From: Maratus speciosus
Taxonomy: Eukaryota > Arthropoda > Arachnida > Araneae > Salticidae
Reading direction: 5' to 3'
DNA: 64,000 bases
Assembly: GCA_963932465.1 (NCBI GenBank)
Contig: OZ010786.1
Location: 531,839,073 to 531,903,072 of the forward strand
Below the pieces are notes generated by a model, which was not told the DNA's origin, searched no databases, and saw nothing but the letters and a program-made list of their open reading frames with translations. Below are positions 22,540-33,500 of this stretch, piece after piece (the stretch's first letter is position 1; the number at the start of each line of letters is the position of its first letter). The translations under genes were made by a program, and so were the position numbers.

Positions 22540-23200
22540 AGTTATCTACTAATAATCATTTATGATATGTATTCCTTCTGCAGTCGTTATCGACGAAAAC
22601 AAACAAGTTATTTATATGAATATTTTCCTCCATATTTCCGAATTATCTTCCTGAATAAATTTACTTGCAAAGTCAGTGATGTAAATGATTTCACAGCTTT
22701 TATTTCGCAACGCAATATAAATTTATATTCTTTCATTTTCGAGTAAATTCATTATTTTAATCTTGTCTTCATTGCTTCTGTAACGCATTAAATATTTATG
22801 AGGGTGCAATATATTTTTTAAGCATCTAAGCCGTAATATTTCGTCGTAATCTTCGAAAAGAAAATATAAACTCTCTAGTTGTGAACAGATTTTGATTAAT
22901 TTAAATTTAAAACCTTTATCAGCTCTGTTTATAAAAATTTACATTATAATTTTTTACTCTAGATGAAAGATCGTTAAAGGTAATTTGCCTAATGGATGTA
23001 GCGTAGGAAAATAAACTTTTGTATTGTTATTTTCAAAGTATTTCTTTATGTATTTTTTTTTTTTCTGTTGAAACATGGGTATGTAATTATCAACTAAATC
23101 TTATTATATTATGTTGTACATCTTATACATATGGGTGAATCAACTTACTAAAACTGTATGCTCATGTAAGCTGCCATAATAAATACTGATAATTACCAAA
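22540..23200 (+). repeat. Segmental repeat, copy 1 (partner at 43170-43840)
   Basis: Collinear blocks shared with 43.2 kb include 'gtcgttatcgacgaaaacaa', 'cctgaataaat.tacttgcaaa', 'cattgcttctgta.cgcattaa' and 'ggtaatttgcctaatggatg'. The two copies are diverged by substitutions and small indels. No coding signature was seen. Confidence 0.85.
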
Positions 23201-24073
23201 AAGGAAAAGCAAATGATAAAATAATTTTTATATATTTAAGAAATTATCCAGAATTTAATGTTTTGTTATGAAATACTTTTAACATATTGTAATTTGTACA
23301 ATTTGGATTGTAATTCAAATACACATATATTTAGTAATATTGTTTAATTAAAATATAAAGAAAAATTTGGCTTTTTAAAAATACGAATATTGACATATGC
23401 ATTTTGCGTGCATTAAATTAGAAATGTGTTATTGCAGGTGTATGTTTAATAATTAATGGCTTTTCTTATCATAGTTACTAAATATCACGAAAAATGCATG
23501 CCTATTTTTTCAGTCCACAACATTTATAATTATCAGTTTTTAAATGATACTGCACGCAATACCAAAAAATCAATTTTTAGAAGAACTGCTTCAAAGTTCC
23601 CTCATAACATTACAGCAAATGTTTTATGCAATATATTTATAGCCATAACGTCTGTTACTATTTGTATTATTGTAAAAATAACAGAAAATTGCAGTGGCTT
23701 TCTAACTTTTGAAGATATCCATTCTGAAATTTGTGAAAAATCATTTTTTTAAAAAGTCAACGTGATCTCCTCCCTTAATATATTCCAATATATGAATAGA
23801 ATTATAAATGTATTATTTTTTTATAGTACGGATTTTGAAACAGACACTTTTGTGGGTAGCACATGCTATGTAACAGACTATTGAATTTGCAAAATTTTTC
23901 TAAATAAGTTCATGCATATTAGGCAATATCAATTGAAGTCAATAATCTTTTAAAAAGATAATAGACTTAATATTATAGTGGATAAATGTATCTATACCAC
24001 AGTTCGTCATTATACGACTAAAGGATTTTCTACATCAGAGATTTCCAGTAATGCTTCTTAAAATATATAAATA
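23201..24073. other. AT-rich; one unassigned 98-codon frame
   Basis: Positions 23456-23752 (+) are open for 98 codons with a mixed composition, but show no family motif, start context or splice context that I trust. The rest is AT-rich and featureless. Confidence 0.35.
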
Positions 24074-24530
24074 TACCGGGTGTCCCAAAAAGGACTGACT
24101 GATTTTAAAATTCAATAACTTGCAAACGGTGACAGATATTTAAAAAATTCTTGCAGGAGGATTATGCATAAGGTCAAAAGTTTTTTTACAGTGATTTTCA
24201 ATTTTAGTTCGAATTACAAACAATAGATGGCGCTGCGATCAATAGACGCTGAATTCAGGCTCGATTTTTGGTACTTCGTGGCCCGGATAATACATTTCCG
24301 TCTCCTTTTTTAGCATGGAACAAGAGAAAGGACTAGAAATCGAGCCTGTATTTAGCGACTATTGCTTACAGCGCCATCTATTGTTTGTAATTCGAACTAA
24401 AATCGAAAATCACTGTAATAAAACTTTTGACCTTATGCATAAACCTCCTGCAAGAATTTTTTAAATATCTGTCACCGTTTGCAAGTTATTGAATTTTAAA
24501 ATCAGTCAGTCCTTTTTGGGACACCCGGTA
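24074..24530. mobile_element. Palindromic foldback MITE, copy 2
   Basis: The ends 'taccgggtgtcccaaaaagg' and 'cctttttgggacacccggta' are perfect inverted repeats, and complementarity continues through the arms (cttgcaggaggattatgcat against atgcataaacctcctgcaag; gttcgaattacaaacaatag against its reverse). The entire ~457 bp can fold as one hairpin. TA dinucleotides lie at both borders. It is better preserved than the copy at 6317 and lacks its T-run. Confidence 0.9.
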
Positions 24531-26940
24531 TATATATATGTTTTTCTTTTAATCAGTTTTCGGCTTTCCTCTTTCATAGCACAAAACAAAGATAAATCAC
24601 TATTATATGGACATACTTACCGCAACAATTTTATTTAGAAATTATAAAGAAAATCTAATTATACGAAACAAAATATATGAATTTAAAAGAAACATTTTAA
24701 TACTTAATTAGGTATTCAAATGCAGCAATATCAAGTTTCTTATCGATAGAAATCATGATTGTGTCACAGACAGCTATATATTTTTTAATTCCATTTTCCT
24801 TTTAATTATAAGTTAATTAGCAAAATTAAGAATTAGAAACTTAATTGGAAATCTCTGAATAGAACAGTACTAAATTAACTTCTTTTTTTTTTTTTTTCAA
24901 AGATTAAAACAAATTTTGATTGGTAAAGTTGGAAATCTGTTTCATTTGATGAGAAATAATTAATTGTTTTGTTTATTCGTTTATTTATTTTTTATTTATT
25001 GACAAAGAAATAGTTGCTAATGATTAATAATGTAAAAACTTTAAAACTAATGTAATTTTTTCATCAGGCATAGAAAATAAGAAACTCAAAATTAAAGAAA
25101 ATAATCATATTCATTATACATAGTAGTATAAAGGCTTACTCTTCCTTTTTGTTTAAAAAAAACAACCTTATAATTTTATAAAAATGATTTGTTTATGGTT
25201 GAAAAAATATCACCAGTTATATCCATAAAGGGATAAGCAGAAAAAAATTTATTATAGTAAATGTATTACTTCGCTGTATTTAATAAATTAAAATAAACAG
25301 TGACACAGTGACAACAATTTTGTCGAGAGAAAAATGTATTTTCAAAATATATTCAATGTAAATACTAGGTAATATATAAAACACATTATAATTGTTTATA
25401 TGTTTTAAATTATTATTATTTTTCCTTAATTGGTTTGAAGACTATATTTAAAAAGCAATTCAAAATATTCTTCCAGGTAATTTTCTTTACAATAATTACG
25501 TAAACAGAACACTCAACTTTTATGCTCTTAGATTTTAATACAATATAATTTTGTATTTTAATTATGGATAGGTACTATGTAGAATAAATAAGCAAATAAC
25601 ATATAACATACAATAAGCAAGAACTAGCAAAGGGGAAAAAAACAACAATGTATGGCGTGCGAGGAGTTTATTAAATTATTCTATATAATCTAAATTAAAA
25701 AAATTGAAAGAATCCTAATAATAAATAAAAAAATTGTATTATAGTAATTTTTATTTATCTAAGGAAACCAAAACATTATCGGCCACATATCATATATAAA
25801 TGAAAAAAAATGAATGAAAATAATAATAATTGCTTCTTTGCATGTAGACATGCGACCTAAGTATTCCGAAAGTGCATTGTACTTTGAATTTCCGAGGTTG
25901 GAAGCCTACTCATGTTTTTAAAGATTTTTCATTTTTTTCTACTTTTTTAATATAAATGCCTCTGGAAAAAAAAAAAAGATTTTATGTGCGTTATGTGCGT
26001 GCTATTTATCTAAACATATACATAGCTTTAAAGTTTTTACCTTTGAATAGCACAAACTTCTAATTAGAAGGCAGACTTCGACTTCTCACGGTATTCTTTT
26101 GTGTAGTGGTTTTGCTGCGATAATAAGAAGTGTATATTCTATCGAAGAATAGTTATTGAAAATGCAAAATGATATAGTACTAACAATAGTGAAGGGATCT
26201 AAATTAAAATGCAATAATATGATTAAATAGAAACGCTGTAATTCAATGTAATATTATATAACTCAAAATAAAAGTAAATGGAGTTTTTTTAGCAAGTACA
26301 CTTAAAAAGCGAGAAAATATAGTTTCATCATAACATACCTTGTTCTAATTTTGTCATATTCTTTTTAATGCTGTATAACCGTTGTTATCTGTAATTTATT
26401 TAGGAGATGAAAGTGATACGAAAATTTCAAATAGCTGTTTTGTTCCTATTAAAAAAAAAAAAAAAAAAAAAAAAGAGAGAGAGAGAGAGAATTTTACTTC
26501 TATGGATCGTTTTCCTTCTCTATTTTCTGTTTTTTTTTTTCGATTTGTGTTCTATGTCATTATATAGATTAAATATGGCTACGATGTGATCCTTAATTGA
26601 TAAAATAATAGGATCCATAGATGCAACTAACTATTAATTTTAGTCCCTAGAAATAATTTTAATAAGAATGGTATATTTGGAGAAAAATTAAAGATAAACA
26701 AATATATATATGTAATAATAAAAATTTTTGCCCTTTTATCTTAGTAAAACTATTCCAAATTCTTAACATTTTTCCTTTTTTACCTATCTTTAATAATATC
26801 TTAATATATTTTGTTTTTATTTCATGCATTTAAACCTAGGTATTTTTTTTTTTATTGGTCTAAAAACCTTAATCAATTTGCCTCGTCTTATAAAACCCTT
26901 TAAATTACTTTTATCATTTTATTCTAAAACTAAATTCTTT
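24531..26940. other. AT-rich sequence with simple repeats
   Basis: No gene was recognised. An A-run (26451-26474) runs into a (GA)n tract (to about 26490). The two overlapping frames at 26382-26589 are read through this tract. Confidence 0.5.
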
Positions 26941-27480
26941 TCTTTCGAATGTGTTTAATAACATTGGTCGATGATGTTCTTCTCCCCACAATTCTTTGCA
27001 AGCTTCGCGCCAGCATTTGATTGCATTTTAATACTGACGCCGAGGTTAAATAATTCGCATCGTCGTCACGCGTGCCTTTCCCCCCCTAGAGCTAGTCCTA
27101 TCGTATTCTGCTCTTATCGCATCCTTTCGGCTATGTTTACGGTATTTGTCATTTCACGTGTATTGTATTCATACACATGTAGTTTTTGCAAGTATATAAC
27201 CGGTTGCATAGGCTAGGAGAGAGATAAATTTACGATTATTGTGTTGCTTAATTAAACCACGCCACCTTGAGAGCTTTTTCCTGAATCTTCGCCATGTTGT
27301 TCTAATATGTAATATGTAGTGGTACATTTTACGATGTAGCAACTGCCCGCACATGGATCACATATAACTAGTGGTATTTGGTGCCTTATATGGTCGAATA
27401 ATAGATGTTTTGATGCATCTAAAGGCTTCGATTATTATTCTTCGGAAAACTTTCCAATGGACAGCCTAACCTTCCACTCT
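26941..27480. other. GC-richer island of unknown function
   Basis: By eye this block is clearly less AT-rich than its surroundings, with CpG-containing stretches (gcttcgcgccagc, cgtcgtcacgcgtgcc). Open frames of 81 codons (+, 26971-27216) and 61 codons (-, 27169-27354) overlap and match nothing I recognise. 'tatataaccggttgcata' near 27195 looks like a TATA box with spacing to a possible start. It could be a host promoter or first exon, or an old repeat. Confidence 0.3.
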
Positions 27481-28799
27481 TCCATCATGATTTTACGACT
27501 GCAAAAACCATGATTTCTTCATTGAGTTACATAACGAGGGTATGCTGTTGCTTAAGATCGATATGTTTATATGGTACTAGTGAAAACGTATCACATATAT
27601 GTATTGTTATTATTTTAAGAAGAACTAAAATAATATGTGCATTTGCTAACTTTCAATTTTATATGAAACATATATGCTTTGTGTTAAATAACAGTTTAAT
27701 CGATTCAAATATAATGCATCTTAAAAGAAAGTTAAGAAAGGATTTTGCACCCCATCGTAGAAACAAAAAATAAAGTTCTCTATAGTATATATCTTGATCG
27801 AGAATAAATCATATTCTGATATTCTTCTCAAAGATATATGATACTTACTGCTCATATATACTACACCTATCTATACCATTGCTTCTTTCTATTTATTTTT
27901 AGATCAATCATAAACTTCATAGTAGCCACAAATTTTTAAAATAAAACATATACAATAAATTTGCGTTTTTTTTCTTTTTACTCTGCTTTATCATTTGTCT
28001 CTTAGTGTTTCACGCATTCGATAAATGTTATGTATAGCAACATTAAAACTAGAAGATCGCAAGCATAATAAAAGTTTTAAATATACATACATAAAACTGT
28101 TACCTGTATGAAAATTCTGTTTATGATATTAGTGTAATTCAGACATAAGCTCCAATAAAAATAAACATTAACAATTAATAAAAAAAAATATAGTTTTAAA
28201 ATGTAAATATATATTTTTTAAACCGGCGTAATTGAAATCGAGAAAGAAAGTTCCATAATAATATAGTTCTCGAATCAGTAAACGCTGTTCTCAAATTCAA
28301 CAAAAAGATTTAAGATGTTTCTTGTAGATATAAATCAATTTTTGAAGGGGTACAATGTAAACAAACTTAGTAGAATTGCATTTCAATAAAACAATGAAGT
28401 TTCAATAATTAAAAAAAAAATCCAATCTGTATTTTTTTTATTTTTAATTGAAATTGTGTTGCATTATGGAATTGTAATAAATATATATTTATCTTTCATT
28501 TCATTCAATAATTTTGCATTCCATTGTAATTGTCCCGTTTCAAATTCCTATTTTAATTTAATGTGTTTATTGAAATATTTTCAGTGATATTGTAGTTTAA
28601 TATATACCGCAAGTTTAAGTTGGATATATGAATAAATGAAATACCTATTGAAATGAAAAAATCATAATGCGGATATAATTAGATTGAGATTAGATTATTA
28701 CTGCTACAAACGCATCATTACGAATTTAATAATGAATATCTTACATCAATATATTTTCTTCATTTTATAAAATACATTTGTCATCATCATCTGACTAAT
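27481..28799. other. AT-rich sequence, nothing recognised
   Basis: The frame at 27510-27773 (+, 87 codons) has no family signature and is not called. Confidence 0.4.
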
Positions 28800-29476
28800 A
28801 CTGCATTTTCATTTAAATGACATGTTACTTGTTTTCCAAGTAAACAAATTAATATATATGTAAGTATTAACACAAAATATTTGATAACACTATAACAACA
28901 AACTGTTCTATTTTCATTTGCTTAAAAAGTATCAAAATATATAATCTACCTAAAACTTTTCATTGATACTTTCCTATATTTTATAAATTAAAATGAGGTC
29001 ATGCATTTTTCTTCTAAGATGAATTCAAACAGGAACCTTAACTTTAAATTTATTTGAAAGTTAAAAAAATGATAAATAATTTTTAGTAGCTGTTAATAGT
29101 CCATATTCGTCTTGTACTCTCTTGTAAAAGATTGATTCATTAAATAATAAATTTATTTATCATTAGATTAATAATTTAAAAAAAATCCGACCTTGCTCTG
29201 AGCTGCACACAAGTAAAGTAACTATCAAATTTCTACAAATGCACTTACACTTTATTTTGACAATAAATGACTTAAGAAATAGCTGCTATGTGAAATTTCA
29301 CAAACAAATGTATTTCCTTCTTTTATAATATGTATGTATATATATATATATATATATAAAACTGCTTATGTTTTACAATTAACAAGTTTTATTTCTGTTT
29401 TAGAGGATAGCAGATAACCTGATAGAATAGAAAAAAAAAGGGTTAAGCTTTCTGTTTATCTAGAATGCGAAACAAC
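28800..29476 (+). repeat. Dispersed module C, copy 1, left part
   Basis: It shares ordered blocks with 50.6-53.1 kb and 63.4 kb: 'ttcttctaagatgaattc.aacag.a.ccttaactt', 'aataataaatt.att.atcatta', 'ccttgctctgag', 'agataa.ct.a.ataga' and 'tttctgtttatct.gaat.cga.acaacaata'. A (TA)n tract lies near 29337-29358. The module is interrupted at 29476 by the hAT and piggyBac insertions and resumes near 32980. Confidence 0.7.
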
Positions 29477-29484
29477 AATAAGAC

Positions 29485-30867
29485 TAGGGCTTAATTTACG
29501 CCGGAGCCTACCGGACCCCGGCTCCGGTACTTCTCTGTGTTTTGTAAATATTTAGTATTGGTCGGAATTCACCGGAGCTTCCAATAGCCCTTCCGAAAAA
29601 CCGAAGCCTAAATTACCCCTTCCGTTCATTTCATCTACAAGCTTCGGCATTATTTTTAGAAAAAACACTTATATGTGTCGCAATGTGTCGCACACGTAGG
29701 GGATGGAAATAAAACTGACTCAATTTTAAATCAGTTTTTGGGCTTGGACGATTCGAGCTCAATGTGTCTTATATCCAAAATTTTATTTGTTAGTGTATAG
29801 AAAAAAAACTTTTCTCCTTCATAATTAAGTATTATACTCTATTTCAAATCATTTTAATGCTATTTTGATAAGAATAAAGATAAAACAAAAATCGTGTTTT
29901 TCTATCTTAGTGATATTTTCAAATTTATGTTGGCAACATATTGATACGGTGCCACTCAAGAAACTGAGCAATGAATTTGCTTTCAGTTCGATTTTCTTTT
30001 GTAACATTTTTTTTTTCTTTTAGATATCTAGCCTGAAAAGAAATTTTCTGTCTTTATAGCAAACGAGCATCAGCTTGGGGTTTTATTTGTTTGAGGTTTT
30101 TTGTCTTCTATTGCGTACGAGTATGAAAATCACTTTAGTGATATTTCGTTTTATTTTATATCATTTATACGCTGCCCATGCTAAGCTATCGTATGCTGTG
30201 CACGTCTACTAAATCACTTTCATTTGTTACTAGATATAATTGCAATTGCGGTGTATTGTTATTCTGATAGAAAGTGGTGTAGTGTTTCCCTTTTTTTGTA
30301 TAAAAGCATCTAATCTTTCCGATATTGGTGAAATTTTTAATTTAATTTGATTTTCAGGGACTCACCACAATATATTAATATGCGGAAGGAATAGAGTATA
30401 GTTTAATACATGCACCTTTTATAGGAAATTTAAAAACATTATTCCATTCTTCAGCAAATAATGATTAAGTTCTTTAAATTTCATTCATTTTTTCATAAAA
30501 ATGAGTACTATCCTTGTTTTGTATTAACACTATTTCCGAATCCTAATCCTAATCCATAATTCATATTTAATGGCAGAAATAACAATGAATCGCAATTAAT
30601 TAACATTAAAATTAGGCAAAGATTACTATTCGGAAGGAGTGATAATTAAAATAATGGAATAGTTGACAGCTAAGTATATGCTGGTAGATATATTTAAAAT
30701 TTATATTTTGCTAAAGAAAAAAATGCTTTAAATTTTGCAAATAATGTACGAAATATAAATATTCAGACTGGAGTGACGGGAGGAGGGGAGGAAACGGTAC
30801 ATTTGTAATACCGGTACCTCAGGAAATTAGGCATCCGGTAATTTTTTTTGTTAGAAATTAAGCCCTG
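29485..30867. mobile_element. hAT-type DNA transposon with nested related element
   Basis: The left end TAGGGCTTAATTT and reverse-complemented right end CAGGGCTTAATTT form the inverted repeat. Flanks are aataagac (29477-29484) and aataggat (30868-30875), an imperfect 8-bp duplication (six of eight). The interior from about 29699 to 30500 resembles the interior of the hAT element at 601-1763, including 'tttttgtataaaagcatctaatctttcc'. That suggests either a shared family or a second hAT inside the first. No transposase frame was seen. Confidence 0.7.
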
Positions 30868-30905
30868 AATAGGATTACTAAACTTATTCTTTAATAATCC
30901 TTTAA

Positions 30906-32855
30906 GCCCTGACATACACATTTGTGTAGGTGATACTAAAGTAAAAGAAAAAGTCTATTTCCTGTTTTTGTGAGATTTAAAATCAAATCTGCATATATAT
31001 ATGAGTTAATTGGCTTCAGATATTTTAATAAGACACAACTAGGGGGCAGCAACTGAAAGGCAGGGTTACATTTTCTGCTTTTAAAAAGACTAAATAATCT
31101 GACAGCAATGGACAAAAACTATGTACTGTCACGATTTCTTTTAACTATGATTTTTAGTGTTTGCTTAAATTTAATTTTTCTTTTCATATACTTTATTCAT
31201 GATTTTAATTGTTTTGTCCATGATGAATTTAATTAGGCTTTTCTAAAGTTGAAACACAAATGACCTATATAATTGTGTAGGTCCGGCATTTACCATTTCC
31301 AAAATAGTTGCAATTCCTAATATTTATTTTTTTTTTTAAGTTACGTTTTTAGCAATTTACTTTTTATTAATTACATATTTAAGGCGGATTAAATTTTAAT
31401 TAATAGGTTACTATTCATGAGGTTACTATTCTATTACATAGGTTACTATTCTATTTAAAATAGTTATTATTAGATACTTAAAATGCACATGTAACGAACT
31501 GTATGTTTCTGTTCTGAGTTATAGATGACATATATGATTTATAAGTATTATATAAATTATATGCATACCATATATTTTTAAATTTGATAAATTCATTCCA
31601 TTTGTCTACACAGCAAGTAAATCACCAAGAATGAATAATAAACTAAGGAAAGTTCAGCAAATGCTCGTCAAATTCCGTAGTGTCTGCTTGAATTTACCAA
31701 GAGATCAGGGAAAATTTTCCATAAATGAGCAGATGATTTCTTTTTTAGGACGTTTCTCAGTAAAGTAGTTTGTAAAAAACAAACCATATTCTGTGGTAAC
31801 AGCATCATCTGGGATAGTTTTAAATTTTGTAGTATAGCAGTGGGAAAGTACACACCTATTCCACAAGGATCTAGGATTAGGAGCTGCTGTAGGCCTTACT
31901 CTGGTTCAGACCTAGTTTTATGTACTTCGATCGACATTTCAACAAAATACCTTGAACTAAAGAAGAACTAAAGAAAAGAAATCTTTAGGAACAGGCACAA
32001 TCCAAACGAAGAGAAGGACATACCATTTGCCAACGGCTCTTGAGAGGGTTGAAAACATTTAGCACGTCTCAGAAAATAGATTTCTAGTAGTCGAGTGGAA
32101 AAACAATAATAAAGTTGTACTGGCGTTCACGTGTACAGGATGTAACTCTCTGCAGACCGTCAATCGGTGGTCGAAGGAGGAAAAATAGAAAGTCAATGTT
32201 TTTTGGCCAGCCAGCGTAATGAACTACAACGGATCAATGGGAGGTGAAGAGATTTGCGATCAGCAAATGGAGGCATATCGAATCTAATTCAAAACAAGAA
32301 AGCAGATCTTGAAATAACGGTTCATTTCTTTTACCTGGCTGTAGTACATTTGTGGTTTCTCTGCAAATGAGATGTCAAATAAAAGAAATTACCTCATAAA
32401 AAAGCACTTGATTTACTATCATATCGTCTGTGTTGTCCTCAGAGACAGCGAAGAAGAAGAGATTGCATATGATGTTGCTGACTCATGCATCTCCAAATCC
32501 TACAATCCGCACATAAAGATACCATTGGAAAGTAAGAAATTAGATGCAACTAGTACCTGGCCTTGTTTTGACGATCTTAAAACTGCCAGGAGTTACCGGT
32601 TTCAAAACTGTTCCAGCCGTACAAGAGTGAGATGCGAGAAATGTGATGTTTATTTATGTCTGTCCAAAAACAAAAATTGTTTCAAACATTTTAATCGTGG
32701 GTGATGAAATTTATCTTACTAAACTACAACTTTTTTTTGCTTAATATTTTATTGTTAGATATTTGCATACATAATCCCAAACTACACAATTGTGTAGATT
32801 TAGTCCAAAAACCGGTGCAGTAAGGCCGAGCCTACACAATTCTGTGTGTCCTCCC
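30906..32855 (+). mobile_element. piggyBac-type DNA transposon, decayed
   Basis: The left terminus follows TTAA (30902-30905), the piggyBac target. The left 'gacatacacatttgtgtagg' and the reverse complement of the right 'gacacacagaattgtgtagg' form imperfect terminal repeats. Additional 'aattgtgtag' motifs sit near 31271 and 32785, as internal repeats. A degenerate transposase reads left to right. The right TTAA is no longer recognisable, so the right end is approximate. Confidence 0.75.
31620..32704 (+). pseudogene. piggyBac transposase pseudogene
   Basis: Remnants in order over shifting frames: 'NEQMISFLGR' (the DE.M..F.GR block), 'KPYSVVTASSGIVLNFVVY', 'DLGLGAAVGLTL' (GLG..VV..L), 'LFGTGTIQTKRRT' (the tGT.r..R block), 'PASVMNYNGSMGGEEICDQQ' (YN..MGGVD..DQ). 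Then comes an intact frame 32372-32704 ending in 'RVRCEKCDVYLCLSKNKNCF', the Cys-rich C-terminal zinc domain. Stops and frameshifts occur throughout. The last Asp of the MGGVD motif is Glu, so it would be inactive even apart from the stops. Confidence 0.88.
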
Positions 32856-32959
32856 TTGTCATAACCTGAACGGGTATTTTTTAAATATTTATTTTCGATC
32901 AAATATGATTCTATCGATTACTATCTACCACCCAAACTTTCAATTTTTACCAAAAAAAA

Positions 32960-33500
32960 AAAATCTCCCGGTCTTAAAGGGATATAAATGTCCAACAAAG
33001 GTAAATTTGTTTCTTCAGAAATTAGATGCAAATGTTATCGAAAATCAAAGAATATTCCATATTAGCTAAAGGAAAGATTACATGGTTGCAAAGAAAAAAA
33101 AATAAAAATTGTAACTTTAACAACCAGGAGTATGATAAGAATTTTTAATTACAAAAAAAATTCTGAATGGGTTTCAAACTTTTGAAATAAAAGTGTCTTG
33201 TTCTATTGGGCGTTTAAGAAAAAAATATGTATTTATAAGTTTATAGTTTTTTTTTTTTTTTTTTCATTGTCTGAAAGATAACTCTGTGCAAATGTTTTGT
33301 TTAACGAAATAACTATAAAAAATATTTACAATTATCCATATAATTAATTCTTTGAGATATTTTCTAATATAAAATATTATCTATATTATAATATAGCTAC
33401 GTTTATTATAAAATATTGAATTATTCGTGTAGTATTAATGTCATATTGTAATATTAACCAAATATAATATAGGATTATACAGCGAACGGAAAAATAATTT
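32960..33500 (+). repeat. Dispersed module C, copy 1, right part
   Basis: It resumes the module broken at 29476: 'tccaacaaaggtaaatttgtttcttcagaaatta', 'gtatgataagaa.ttttaatta' and 'tttaagaaaaaaatatg.atttata' match 53.15-53.48 kb and 63.59-63.75 kb. Confidence 0.6.

Noticed and set aside
23456..23752. 98-codon plus-strand frame
   Set aside because: It has no recognisable motif, no supporting context and no homologous block elsewhere. Chance openness cannot be excluded in AT-rich DNA.
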